The notes under the pieces are model-generated. The model searched no databases, was not told the origin of the DNA, and saw only the letters and a program-made list of their open reading frames with translations. Positions 46,658 through 58,280 of a DNA stretch of 64,000 nucleotides are shown here, one piece after another. Origin of the DNA: Caenorhabditis remanei. Lineage: Eukaryota > Nematoda > Chromadorea > Rhabditida > Rhabditidae. The first letter of the stretch is position 1, and each line of letters opens with the position of its first letter. The stretch lies in contig NC_071328.1 of assembly GCF_010183535.1 (NCBI RefSeq), positions 4,774,001-4,838,000 of the forward strand. Reading direction: 5' to 3'. The translations under genes were made by a program, and so were the position numbers.

Positions 46658-48060
46658 TCATTTCGATTGTTCTAGAAGTTGTTGCAACATCTCTCCTTGA
46701 CGATCCAGACGAGAATTGATCTGTAAATTACTTGATTGGATATTGAAAATTAGAGGAATAGTTACATCATTCTGAAGTTTCTCGAATTTCGCATTGAGTC
46801 TCATCTCGATTCGATCTAACTCAATGCCAACAATTCGATGAAGAGCGTCTCGGACGTCTTCTGACGGAATCTGCTGTTCAGAAGACGTTAGGGATAACGG
46901 AGAAGGATGGACGGCAGGAGCAGATGAAGGTGTTGGTGTTATGGTTTCGTCGAGTGGATTCGGAGCGATGATATTTTCTTCTGGGTGGCTCATTGTGATT
47001 TCTTCTTTTTGATTCTCCGCAATTTTCAAGTTTTGCACTTCAAGAGGAGGCGGAGTAGAATCAACGTGAGCTTCACTGTTTTCAGTTTGCGAAGAGTAAC
47101 CAGCGTCAGAAGTCCTTCGTATTTTATCTACAACAACCTGAAAATACATGGTTTTTCTTACAATTTCAGCTATTTTTCACACCTCAAAAATCGAGTTTTC
47201 CGAATCTTTAATCAAAAAGTGACATCCTTTTTTACATCCATCAATCCATTTATACACAATATGCTCCTTGAGTTTCTCCTTACTCAGTCTCGTTTTTACA
47301 CCTTTTCGCTCGTCGGGAAGCTTCATTTGGCCGTCTTCATCAACACTATGTTTAGTGAGATTATAACGAATATCGCAGTTTTTGTCAATTTGAACATCGC
47401 CAGACCCTTCGGTTAACTTGAATGAGTGTTGTTGAGAACTGCGAATCATTGCCTGAAAGAAAACAGTGCAAGTTTTTCCGATTTACTTTATTTTTCTCAC
47501 TGTTATTGCGAAATTGAGAAATGTTAACCGATCGACAAACTTCACTTCAACAGGGCTTTCTGAATATTCCTCCTCCTTTTTGTTCAATTTCACCGCCAAT
47601 GAATCTTCTGAGAATCGAAATTCTATGTCGTCAACACAAAGTTTCTCCAGAATCCTTTTTGATGCGTCGCACATTAAGAAATATAACTGATGATCGTTGC
47701 TTAATTTACTCAGAACGACTCCGACTTTCACAGATTCTGTTCCATTTTTCCAGAATGCTGTGGCAGTGAAATAAGTTATACTTTTAGCTGGTGGTGGTTT
47801 CTCATCGAAAAGTTTAGATGGTTCAGCGAGTTTTGACGATAAAATAGGTGATTCTTCGAATATTGGAGCACTTTTCTTCTCATCCTCCGCGAATAGTCGA
47901 TCCATATTATCACTGAAATTGATAATTTTTTGAATTGATTATCGCTTCTAGTCGCTCTCTCTCTTCATTACCTGAATGTATCTGTGTCTGTTGGATTTTG
48001 GTTTAATATCACTTCCAGGTCTGGAATGTCATTTGGTGTTCTTTCTACATTTCTCTCCAT
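46658..48060 (-). CDS. FKBP15-like protein (tentative)
   Basis: Minus-strand exons 47972-48060, 47501-47912, 47183-47452, 46766-47137 and 46658-46720 give 401 aa. An N-terminal acidic leader precedes a WH1-like segment (ITYFTATAFWKNGTESVKVG through VKFVDRLTFLNFAIT). A divergent FKBP-like segment follows (HSFKLTEGSGDVQIDKNCDI to GCKKGCHFLIKD). The tail is Pro/Ser-rich and ends in a short helix (INSRLDRQGEMLQQLLEQSK). The order WH1-FKBP-disordered-coil is that of FKBP15/WAFL, an endosomal actin-linked protein. However, the FKBP part lacks recognisable active-site aromatics, so the assignment is tentative. The first exon is supported by a good acceptor (tttgcag) just before its ATG and by phase. 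Confidence 0.6.
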
Positions 48061-48448
48061 ATCTGCAAATTTTGATTTCATAATCGTTCAGAGAGCGCAT
48101 TTTTCCCGATAAAAATTTTTCGACATATTCGATTTTATTCAGAAATTATGATTAGCAACATTTTTTAGTTGAAACCATTCTATTTTAAATTTTTCTTCAA
48201 GAGATTCTCAGAATTTGGCCAAAATGTAAAAGCGTGCGAATCATCGTAAATCGACACAAGATCGTGTCGAGACCCTCTCTCTTTTCCCTCTGCGCCTTTA
48301 AGAATCCATCCAAAAAATTCTCAAAATAGCCTGCTTTTCGATAAATCGACTGAATTCGTTTGTTGTTCTTGCGTTAAAAGAAAATAAATATAATTATTTT
48401 GATTTTTCAGCTAATTTATTGCTTCACTTGAAACAACAGTTACGGAAT
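48061..48448. promoter_or_regulatory. divergent upstream region
   Basis: Lies between the minus-strand FKBP15-like gene and eIF2-gamma. A gatttttcag at about 48410 is the likely spliced-leader acceptor for eIF2-gamma. No exon is supported. Confidence 0.4.
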
Positions 48449-50086
48449 ATGACCGGTAAGAATTGCCTTTTAATTTAATTAGATTTCATAATTACTGTTC
48501 AGAAGTTGAACTAGACCAAGCCCAAAGCTGGCTGGCGAAACAAGATTTGGAGAAAATCGGCGTAGACAACTTGAATCCGCTCACTGACGAGGTAACGAGA
48601 GAAAATCGATAAATGTTCAACATAGCCGCGGTTTCAGGTTATCTCTCGCCAAGCTACCATCAATATCGGAACCATCGGTCATGTAGCCCACGGAAAATCA
48701 ACATTGGTCAAAGCTTTCTCTGGAGTTCACACTGTCAAGTTCAAGAGAGAGTTGGAACGTAACATTACTATCAAGCTCGGATACGCTAACGCCAAAATCT
48801 ACCGATGCTCCAACCCAGAGTGCCCAAGACCTGGTTGTTACAGGTAAACTGAGCTAATAATCAACGTAAACTTAACATTTCTTTCTCAGATCTGCCGGCT
48901 CATCAACACCAGATCGTTTCCCATGTGAACGAGCGAACTGCGGCGGAGAATTCACCTGCGTCCGTCACGTTTCCTTTGTCGACTGCCCTGGTCACGACAT
49001 TCTTATGGCCACCATGTTGAACGGAGCCGCTGTTATGGACGCCGCTTTCTTGCTTGTAGCAGCTAACGAGCCGTGTCCACAGCCACAAACTTCTGAACAT
49101 CTCGCTGCTGTCGAGATTATGCAATTGAAGCATCTCATGATTCTTCAAAACAAAGTAGACATTATCAAAGAGTCACAAGCCCGTGAGAACTATGAGCAAA
49201 TTGCTGGATTTGTGCAAGGAACCGTCGCCGAGAACGCTCCAGTTATCCCAATCTCTGCACAGCTCAAGTACAATGTTGATGTAAGAAAAACAATAATTTG
49301 CCAATTTTCATTATTCATTTTCAGCTTATTTGCGAGTACCTTTGCAAAAAGATTCCAGTTCCAGTTAGAGATTTCAAATCGCCAGCCCGTCTTATCATTA
49401 TCCGATCATTCGACGTTAATAAGCCAGGATCTGAAGTCGAGAACCTGAAAGGAGGAGTCGCCGGAGGAACTTTAACAAAAGGAATTCTCCGAGTCGGCCA
49501 AGAAATCGAAGTCCGACCAGGAATCGTCTCAAAGACGGCCACCGGTCAACTCCAATGCCGCCCAATTTTCTCCCGCATTGATTCACTTTTCGCCGAGAAG
49601 AACCAGCTTGAGTACGCAGTTCCAGGAGGACTCATCGGAGTAGGAACCAAGATCGATCCAACACTCTGCCGTGGAGATCGTCTTGTAGGACATATTCTGG
49701 GAGCCGTCGGAAGTCTTCCAGACATTTTCATCGAAATTGAAATCTCATTCTACCTCTTGAGAAGACTGCTCGGAGTTCGTACCGAAGGAAAGAAGAAGGG
49801 AGCAAAGGTTCAGAAATTGGTGAAAGAAGAGACGTTGCTCGTCAATATTGGATCTTTGTCGACCGGAGGAAGAGTGACTGCTGTCAAGGGAGACGCCGCC
49901 AAGGTTCGGTTAAACGACCCAATTTGCACAGAGGTAAAAATGATTTTCCGTGATTCATTTTATTAAAATTTCAATTTATAGGTTGGAGAGAAGATCGCAA
50001 TGTCGCGTCGTTTTGAGAAGAGTTGGCGTTTGATCGGTTGGGGAACCATTCGTAAGGGAACAACTGTTGAGCCAATCAAGAATTAG
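48449..50086 (+). CDS. eif-2gamma: translation initiation factor eIF2 gamma subunit
   Basis: Exons 48449-48455, 48503-48591, 48638-48843, 48890-49280, 49325-49933 and 49982-50086 give 468 aa, full length. GTPase motifs are G1 [13 protein letters not shown]3 DCPGHD, G4 NKVD and G5 SAQ. A Cys-rich knuckle ([12 protein letters not shown] ... CERANC) lies between G1 and G3. Domains II and III follow ([31 protein letters not shown]). The subunit binds GTP and initiator Met-tRNA in the ternary complex. The first coding exon is only 7 nt (ATG ACC G). Neighbouring short introns are all 44-47 bp. Confidence 0.97.
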
Positions 50087-50544
50087 AGCTGTTGACGTTT
50101 ACTGGTTTCACATTTGACATATTATTAATCTTATCCAATTGTTTCTTTTTCTCGCTCCTTTCTGTCGAAGACCTTAGTCCAAATTTTTTTCGTTCTATTC
50201 TGCCCCCAAATTTTTTTCATATAAAGGCCCTAAAAGTTCTCTCCCTGTTTGTACTCTTTCCTGTCTTCCTACTATTCCACTTTCTTTTTCTCATTTACTC
50301 TTCTCTTTGTTGATCATGCTTGGTGGTTTTTTTTTCAATAAATTATTGGAATAAGTCTATCGGGGCACGGGGAGAAACGTGAACTCTCCTGAAAGATTGG
50401 AAGTCAGATAAGATTCATTACCCTCATTAAATAGTTATTACGAATTTTATTCTGCGATCTTGTGTATTCGGTAAGTTGGAATTTCTCAAATCTCCTTCTG
50501 AATCCGCCTGAAATCTTGAAAATCTAGACGGTTCAGAAAGAAAC
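50087..50544. other. 3' UTR and intergenic region
   Basis: T-rich sequence with polyadenylation signal aataaatt near 50338 for eIF2-gamma, then the upstream region of the next gene with an acceptor-like acggttcag near 50536. Confidence 0.45.
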
Positions 50545-51200
50545 ATGGCGGAAAACAGTGACACACTTCTACGACTCGCTCAACTCGGCTACAGTATGCT
50601 CGTTCCGATTGTTCTCACCGGATACACGATTTCTCAATGCGGTGGAAAGAAGAATAAGGGAGCGCCGGCCGGTGGAGGAGGAGGAGGCGGAGCCAAAACC
50701 TCAGAGAAATCTGGCGGTGCATCGCAGAAAAGTGAAAAGAAAGAGGCTGATAAACCAGCTGCAGCGGCACCTGATGCGAATGGACCGAAGGCGCCGACTG
50801 ATAAGAATGCGGTTGCAGGAACTCACGATCCGAACTACCAAACTCTTGCGGGAGTTGATGCAAATGTGTTCCAAGAGAAGGGAGGTGCCGCGCCAGCTGG
50901 AGGAGCAGCTGCTCCGGCTGCCGGTGCTCCAAAGCCTGGAGGCCCTGGAATGGCTGGTATCAAATAGAAAGTTAAACTCCACTGCAATCAATGTTTTTTG
51001 CAGCCACCCACGATCCAAACTACCAAACTTTGGCTGGAATCGGAAACGACTGCTTCGATAAGAAGGATGGCGCGAAGCCAGCTGGTGGCGCTGCTGCTCC
51101 AGCTGCTCCAAAACCAGGAGGACCTGGAATGGCGGCTACTCACGATCCGAACTACCAAACATTGGCCGGAATCGGCAACGATTGCTTCCAGAAGAAGTAA
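50545..51200 (+). CDS. small membrane protein with THDPNYQTLAG repeats
   Basis: Two exons, 50545-50956 and 51004-51200, give 202 aa. If the 47-bp intron is kept, translation stops after GIK at 50967, giving 140 aa. Residues about 8-28 are hydrophobic (LAQLGYSMLVPIVLTGYTIS), probably one TM segment. A Gly/Ala/Lys/Pro low-complexity region follows. Three copies of a T-H-D-P-N-Y-Q-T-L-A-G-[IV] module are separated by Ala/Pro-rich linkers with GGPGMA. The third repeat ends in the C-terminal NDCFQKK. I recognise no named family. The repeated module looks like a linear binding motif. Confidence 0.78.
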
Positions 51201-51584
51201 ATGTAGACAAGAGAAAAGAGATGATGAAAAACGGCAATTGATCTTGAAATCTTTGCTCGAAATAAAATATTCAGTCATTTGTTTGTTTTTTAAACATTTT
51301 TTGTGATTTTTTCAAACAAGAAATCAGGGAAATCAGTTGGAGAAGTCTTCTGCACCGCCCATTTTGAAGTCACCTACCGTATTCATTTAAAGGCGCATGA
51401 GCCTCTGCGTTAATGATATCTCGACACGAAATTACATTATTGAAGATTAGTGCGACGTCCTAAAGTACAAAGTTGTGCGCCATTTTTTCGAATCAAAGTT
51501 GTTTTGCATAGGAATTTTCTACTTGAAATCCGATTTTTCGTTGATTTTCTTCCTCTATACCTCTACAAACCTGTCATTCCAGAA
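51201..51584. other. intergenic region
   Basis: Polyadenylation signal aataaaat near 51261 for the upstream gene; no gene recognised. The cattccag just before 51583 is a likely trans-splice acceptor for the next gene. Confidence 0.45.
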
Positions 51585-53274
51585 ATGCCCACACCCAAAT
51601 TTATGGAAGGCCCAAATACAGTTCAAACGTCACTCTACGGCTACGATAAAAACAAGAAAGTACAGGTAATCAATGTATTTCTTTGTTTGACTTTCCGACT
51701 GCAACACCATCTAGTTCCAGGTGAACAGTTTACGAGGGAAGCCGATTCTTGTGCTACGGCGAGAGAATGGTGACGCAAAACAAGAGAAATCATCGTCGTT
51801 TATCGGAGGAGTGTCACGATTCACAAAGAAATGGGTGGATCGAAGCAAGCAGATGCCAGCACCGATTCCAAGTTTGTTTTTTTTTTCTATTTCAAACAAA
51901 AAGTTAGATGATTTCAGGCAAGCCCATGTACCCTTCCTATACACACTTCCATCATCAATATTCATCGACAAAGCCACCACCAGTCACTCCACTTTCTCTT
52001 CCCAGTTCTCCGGTCGCGACTAAATCGCCCACCTCTTTCACTCAAACCGCACACGATCGGGGTTCGTCACGTCGTCCTCCGTTCTCCCCGTTACTTCGAA
52101 TCGCAGTGCCATCGAGTCCTAAGATGACGCCAGAGGACGAAATGACAGTGAAGAGATTGTTTGACAAGTTGGAAGTGACCACTCCACCGCCGTCTTCGAA
52201 TTGTTCGCTTGCTAACGTCACCAGTGAGATTACACTTCTCGAATTGAATCCGAAGATCGCCGCGAAATCGTTCATTACTACGCCGATTAGCGTGACGTCG
52301 TCGTCGGAGACGGAAACCACATTTTCCTCGTCTTCCGTCGACTCGGACGACATTTCCTTTTTCTCTGATACACCAAAGAGTCTCTCCGATTCCGGAAGAG
52401 CGTCATGTTCTGAAAATGTGTCGAAAGTGGTAGAGGAGGAAGATTGTGAATCGAATTATAGTCTGAAAATGAAGCCAGAAGTCAAGAAAAGTGGTCACAC
52501 GTTAGTTTTTTGTTGTCAAGCTGCTGAAGGTTCAAAATTATTTTTTCCAGGTGTCCAGATGAAACTCAATGCTTCGTGTTTCGAAACGGTGTGTGTCCTG
52601 ATGAGGAGACGGAGCGAAAGAATATGATTGAATGGTACAATGAGTTGATTCAATGGAGGCACGAAATAGTCACTAAAAAGTGAGTTTTAACGTTGATTTT
52701 CTCAAAACAAACGCTAAGTTCCAGATGTTTCGGTCCACCGCGGTGTCACCCACCGCCTCTTACCGTCACGATCATCGGCGCCAGTCGTGCTCAACGTGCC
52801 AATCCCTTCCATCGCGTCGGAGAAGTTCACCCTTTTGCCATGGAGGCTATGGATCATGTTCGTAAAAGGATGGACGCGAAGAAGCCGTATCGCCTCGTTC
52901 CCACCGATCTTCCTCTTCCAGCACCCCATGAATTCATGGCGAATGCAAAGTGTATGGAACCGCATTTATTCATCGAATACTGCTATCAACTGACCGCCGC
53001 CGCCTACATGGACACCGGACTGAACCCACCGAATCGTCGTCCTCCGATTCCGCCTCGCATAGAGCCGATTCCCGAGCAAGCGTGCCGCGAGTCGGTTTGC
53101 TCGTCAGCTTCAGAAATCTCGTCGGATGGCGAGTATTCCGACGATTCCGAAAACACGAAAAGGGAAAGAATGCGTCAGAAGATGGAGAGACATCGTCGAC
53201 GCGAACGACGTCTTCAGCGAATTTTCCGGCGCCACGCTCTCGACGAGATCGAAGAAGGAGAAGACGACGATTAA
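51585..53274 (+). CDS. Ser/Pro-rich orphan protein with conserved C-terminal half
   Basis: Exons 51585-51665, 51721-51871, 51918-52500, 52551-52679 and 52725-53274 give 497 aa. The N-terminal 270 residues are Ser/Thr/Pro-rich and look disordered, with SP/TP sites and an acidic Ser tract. From about residue 285 the sequence becomes Cys/Trp/Pro-containing and looks folded (DETQCFVFRNGVCPDEETER, MIEWYNELIQWRHEI, CFGPPRCHPPPLTVTIIGAS). It ends in a basic helix (RQKMERHRRRERRLQRIF) and an acidic EEGEDDD. I cannot name the family. It is convergent with mcm-4 and lies about 740 bp from its 3' end. Confidence 0.8.
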
Positions 53275-54016
53275 ACAAAACATACAATATTATAGAGACC
53301 CCCTGATTCATTCACATTTCATTCATTTCTGTAAATTAGCCCATGTTCATTTTCACCAAGAGAGTTGCTTCACCCCTCTCTCTTTCCCAATTGCTTCGTA
53401 TTTTTCGTATTTTAATTTTTAAGTTTTGATTATTTTCCCATTCCCAAATCTAAATAGCGGCCCTTTCTCATTTCGTTTTTTCTTGCTCTGAAAGTATTTT
53501 GAACACTATCTATTTGTGATCCCCCCACGCATTCCGATATATTTCTTTGTTCTGTGAATTATAGATCTCTCTTTCTCTTCTTATCCTTCCCCCCTCGCCA
53601 TGTGCTCATTTTATTTATTTTTTCCAAAGTTTATATATAACAAGTTTGCATCCAATTTTCCCGCATTAAGGTAAGTTCACTTGATTGTTTTACCTTTTTG
53701 GCTCATCTTCACCTCGATTTCTCGTACCCTTTCATATGTCCCCTACACAGCTATGTTGAAAACTTTACTGATTCGTTTTTATTGCTCTTGATTCATTGGT
53801 CTTTTGTGCTCAATGAAGTTTCCGACTATTTTTATTTTGCGAGTTTATAATTATCATTGATATAGAAAAAGGTAACAGTAGTTTGAACAATCAAAAAATT
53901 CATTTCATTTGACAAAACCAACGTAAATAAATTCAAAAATCAATCGAGTATTATGAGATCCAATGATAAGAGCAATGATGTGAAACGGGGTTAAAAGTAA
54001 AAAGTGATTAGGATAT
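53275..54016. other. convergent 3' intergenic region
   Basis: AT-rich sequence between two convergent genes. A tatataacaag stretch lies near 53633. Nothing else is recognised. Confidence 0.4.
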
Positions 54017-57000
54017 TTATGCGTCGACAGCTTGGAATCGAACGCGTTCACCGGATCGAGCGATCGTCTCTTTCTTGGCCAATTCATTGAGTGCCTCATC
54101 GAAAACTTCTTTTGTACATGTCTTATCAGCCGCTTTGAGTGTTTGGAACAACGCTTTCGACGTCACGAATCCTTTCGCCGTCTTCAGCTGCTTCAGAATG
54201 ACCTCGCACATTGCTTCGACGGCCTTTCTTCCAGAAGAACTCATTCCAGACGCGAGAATCGCAACGTCGACACGTCCTGTGGCTGGGTCAATGGCCGATT
54301 GTTTGAGAGCTTCGCGCCACAATCTAGAAGAAAATAGACGATGATGACTGGGATTCAGGAGAGACATACTTGTCAACGGGCCGAAACGGGCCGGCTCGTA
54401 ACTCGCGTCAAACTCAATATTATAAGCTGAAAAATATACCAAAATGTAGATCTCAACGAGTTCTATGTCTATGATATAATACGGGCCGGATGGCTATTCG
54501 TTATTGTGCCGTGGGCCGGGCTTTTTTGGCCATTTTCGCGTTTTTTGGCACTTTTTCCCGGCCCGCGGCACATTAACGAATAGCCATCCGGCCCGTAGTA
54601 GGCCACGGAGATAGAACTCGTCGAGATCTACATTTTGGTATATTTTTCAGCTCATAATATTCATTTTGACGCGAGTTACGAGCCGGCCCGTGTCGGTCCG
54701 TTTCGGCCCGTTGACAAGTATGAGGAGAGGGGATAACTTACGTGAAAGCCTTTTCAACATCATCAACAGACACTTCTTCGGACAGACGAATCTTGGCGTG
54801 AGCCTCCGAAAGACGAATCAAAGACTCGAGTTGTCTTGGGTAAGCAGTGATTTGTCCGTGTTGAGCGCCAGCTTTTCTCATGAACAAATACTTTTCGATA
54901 ATGAATTGAGAAGCGTCCTCGCCAAGTTTCGGGTGGACGTTTGCTTTGGCGTAGGCTGAAAAACGATAAATGGTTAGAGGAAACAACGAGATAGGTGTTT
55001 ACCAATGTAATCTCTGAGCAAATTCATATCGAGTTCTTCCGTCTTCTTTTGCTCTGTGCCGTTCTCAAAGTACAACGAGACCAAGTGATTTCCGAGTCTT
55101 CTGTCTTGCATCTCGTCTTGTTGATCGACAATGAGGAAGATCAAATCGAAACGAGAGAGGAGAGTGTGTGGCAGTTGAATGTTCTCGACAATAGTCTTGT
55201 TTTGATTCCATTTCGAGTCAACTGGATTCGCGGCGGCGAGAATCGAGGCGCGAGCGTTCAACTGGCAAATGATACCGGCTTTAGCGATGGAGAGTGTCTG
55301 CTGCTCCATGACTTCGTGAAGAACACTACGAGCACTGTCATTCATCTTGTCAAACTCATCAATACAGCACACACCATTGTCAGCAAGAACGAGAGCTCCT
55401 GTCTGCAGAACGAGTTGTTTCGTGTCAGCGTCACGACTGACAGAAGCGGTGAGACCGACAGCGGATGATCCTTTTCCAGAAGTGTACTGACTGCGTGGCA
55501 GAAGACGATACACGTATTGAAGCATTTGAGACTTCGATGTTCCTGGATCTCCGCAAAGAAGAATATTGATTTCTGAGCGGAGTTTCGTCTTATTCGTAGT
55601 CTCATCATCCTTGCGAGTTCCTCCGAACAAGAGACACAGCAATCCTTTCTTCACATCGTCATGCTCATAGATCGATGGAGCAATAGCTTGAGCGAGAGCA
55701 TCCATGATATCCGGGCGCTTTGACAACTCGATAATCTGCTGGATACGTTCTTCTGAAAGTGTCTCTCCGTTGTCTTGATGCAATCGAGCAGTGTCCATTT
55801 TGCGGAAGTGAAGAGCATCAATCGATGTTCGGTACACTGATGCAAGAGCTCTTTGCTTCGGGTTGACCTTCATTCCAACTGCACGGAAGATTCCGGTGAC
55901 AGTGATACGATCTCCGGGCTGCACCGACTCCACCAACGATCCATGTGCATATACCGAGACAGTGTGTGGAGTCTCTCCAGAAGGCATGTCATCTGGTGAC
56001 TCTTGCAGTTTGATGACTTGCTTATCAAGGAAAATGGATCGATTGTGAACGAGTTGGAAGCAGTGGGTGTTCGAGCAGTTTGTGCACACAACTGGCTCCT
56101 CGATACGTCCTTTGTCGACTTCACTCTCGATTCCAAACGCACAAACGCTGCATTGGAAGAATCCGCTTCGCATCTCGGGAATCAGAGCAGAAGTCCGCGT
56201 TACCATTCCAGAGATAGTGATCAACTGGTCCACATCATTCGGGTTCAATCCACGCATGTTACGCGTCTTCTCGGCGTTAAACGGACGAAGTTCAATGGAT
56301 TGGGAGAGGGTTCGGTTGAATCGCTCAGCGAAGACCTCGTTCACAACAATATCGAGGTATGGGATCACGTCCTGAAAAATAAGAATGATTATGTGGTAAT
56401 GGGGTATCAGGGGAATCTTACCGCTGGATAGGCGATGACTTTGCGGTAGAGAGCATCTGAGAACGATTGAAGATGAGCGAGATTCAAGTTGATGTGTGTA
56501 ACTTCCGCGTTATTGCATTCCAGAAGACGTTCCATGTAATAAGGCTGGCTCATGTCGATTGGATGAAGATTCTCGTCGTTTCCAGTCATCATATTCTCGT
56601 CTTCATCCAAATGACTGATCTTGAAGACAGTCAGGAAGTCGCGGAATGCTCTCTGAACATCAGCGACACAGATACGTGTTCCCCAGACGTAGAGTCTCGG
56701 CTGTCCGTCATCTGCAGCCAAATCGTCGTCCATTCCTTGAATCTGGACGGTACGATGATCAACAGCGGCGATTCCGAGATCTCCGCGTGGTCCTCCTCGT
56801 CGTAGTGTCGACGCTGACGACATTTGTGAAACGGAGCCCATCTCTGAGCCATACTGAAGAACCGATGCGGAGGAACCGGATCTTGGAGACATCACCTGCT
56901 CGGATCTTGAGCCTGCAAGAATAAATTTAAAATTTCGGATAATGGGAAAAGGTGTTTATACCTTGAGAGGATGGTTCTGCGAACACATCTGCCGACTCGG

Positions 57001-57034
57001 ATTGCGGCTCACGTGGAACATTGGCTCGCGACAT
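54017..57034 (-). CDS. mcm-4: MCM4 replicative helicase subunit
   Basis: Minus-strand exons 56962-57034, 56422-56912, 55003-56371, 54742-54955 and 54017-54323 give 817 aa, full MCM4 length. The order is a Ser/Pro-rich N-tail with SP sites for CDK/DDK, an OB region and a zinc motif (FFQCSVC ... CTNCSNTHC). MCM4-specific [20 protein letters not shown] follows, then Walker [10 protein letters not shown], sensor loop [14 protein letters not shown], Walker [10 protein letters not shown], arginine finger LSRFDLIF, and a C-terminal winged helix. It is part of the MCM2-7 helicase in the nucleus. The ATG sits five bases after aattttccag, a likely trans-splice site. Intron 4 (54324-54741) is enlarged by a palindromic MITE. 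Confidence 0.97.
54365..54722. mobile_element. 358-bp near-perfect palindromic MITE in an mcm-4 intron
   Basis: Starts catacttgtcaacgggccga and ends with the complement cggcccgttgacaagtatg. The arms of about 165 bp pair almost throughout (for example aaaatataccaaaatgtaga with tctacattttggtatatttt) around a short centre near 54535. Same family as 13102-13944 and 20727-20880. Confidence 0.9.
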
Positions 57035-57386
57035 TCCCACTGGAAAATTAAGTTTAGATAGATAATTTCAAGGGTAGCAAAGAAGAAAAGACGGGTCATG
57101 GTAAGACAGTAATGAAATCTTGAAGAAGCCGATGATTTTAGAGGGGACCGTGAACCCAAAAAGAAAAAATAAACAATAAAGTGTGAATTCTGATACGAAA
57201 GTGCGGTAAAACAGCGCGCGTCATTTGAATTCGAACATTTCGCGCGCCGACACACCTCGTGTACACTATTGCGTACATTGCGGACTTGGCACTGCGCCAT
57301 TATTGCAAACCGTATGGAAATAGTAGAAAAATGAATTTATTTACAGAAAAAAGTTGAATTAAATCTAGAAAAAAAATAATTAAATT

Positions 57387-57881
57387 TTACAAAAACTCGG
57401 GAATATTCAATTGAAGACTGGGAAATTTATCGGGCAGCAATTGGGACGCCTCTAACAAGTCCGCCACCGAATCCTCGAGTCTTGTCACATTCGTATGCAC
57501 TACATTGAGTTTTGCAGCGACATTCTGAATAATTGAAGTTGATTTTCAGAGTTTTTCCGTTTCAAAAAGTTACCTGCATTGAAGTAAAACAATCTGCAGC
57601 CGATTCGGTCACTTTTTGCATAGTTTTCTCTTGATTTACAGATCGTTTTTGACATACATTAATAGTTTCGATTGCCGCTTGTGTCCACTGCTTTTCCAGC
57701 TTCTTGTCAACCAGAGAAGGTCTGAAATTCAGATAAAATCGATTATTTTTACATAGGAATGAGCTAAAACTCACTGTTTTCGTGGTGTTTCCGTTCGATT
57801 TGTCACTTTCTCCACTTTCTCACAAACTTCTTCCTCGTCGTCAGTTTCCGGCGCTTCTCCATCGAATGCCATCGACGACAT
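57387..57881 (-). CDS. small helical protein, possible operon partner of mcm-4
   Basis: Minus-strand exons 57775-57881, 57574-57721 and 57387-57524 give 130 aa. The N-terminus is acidic (MSSMAFDGEAPETDDEEEVC). Two amphipathic helices follow, LVDKKLEKQWTQAAIETINV and VAAKLNVVHTNVTRLEDSVA. The size and helical pattern resemble BLOC-1/BORC-type or kinetochore small subunits, but I cannot assign one. It ends 353 bp upstream of the mcm-4 ATG on the same strand, so co-transcription is possible. Its 5' half is duplicated at 63297-63498 as part of the large inverted repeat. Confidence 0.75.
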
Positions 57882-57954
57882 TGTTCTGAAAAAAATTCTG
57901 AGTTTATGAAAAAAAAGATTTTAAAAGATGAAAACAAAAATAAGAAAAGAGCTA

Positions 57955-58075
57955 TTATCAAAATAAAAAAGTTCCGACATTTTTTCTTACGACAAAATGC
58001 AGACTCAGTACAAAATTACTACTGTGTCTGCATTCTGACGTGAAAAAAAATGTCGGAACTTTTTTATTTCGACAA
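57955..58075. mobile_element. 121-bp MITE with TA target duplication
   Basis: Flanked by TA at 57953-57954 and 58076-58077. Terminal inverted repeats of about 31 bp (ttatcaaaataaaaaagttc / gaacttttttatttcgacaa) have two mismatches. The right arm of the big palindrome has the empty site cactagctc (63202-63210) with a single TA, which shows both the insertion and its ends. Size and TA duplication fit a Tc1/mariner-type non-autonomous element. Confidence 0.88.
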
Positions 58076-58280
58076 TAGTGTTTCTTATCGAATTTTGTTA
58101 GTTGAATGTCGGAAAACAAAGAGAAAAACACAATGAGACGCAGGTTTCGGAAAAAATTTCGGTAGAGCGCGGGTACCAGAATGAGATACGAAATCGATAG
58201 ATTCCCAGAAGGTATAGTCATCGATCGATGACTCGACGGGACCCGTCTCTCTCTCATTCTCCTTCCAAAACCCAACCAGA

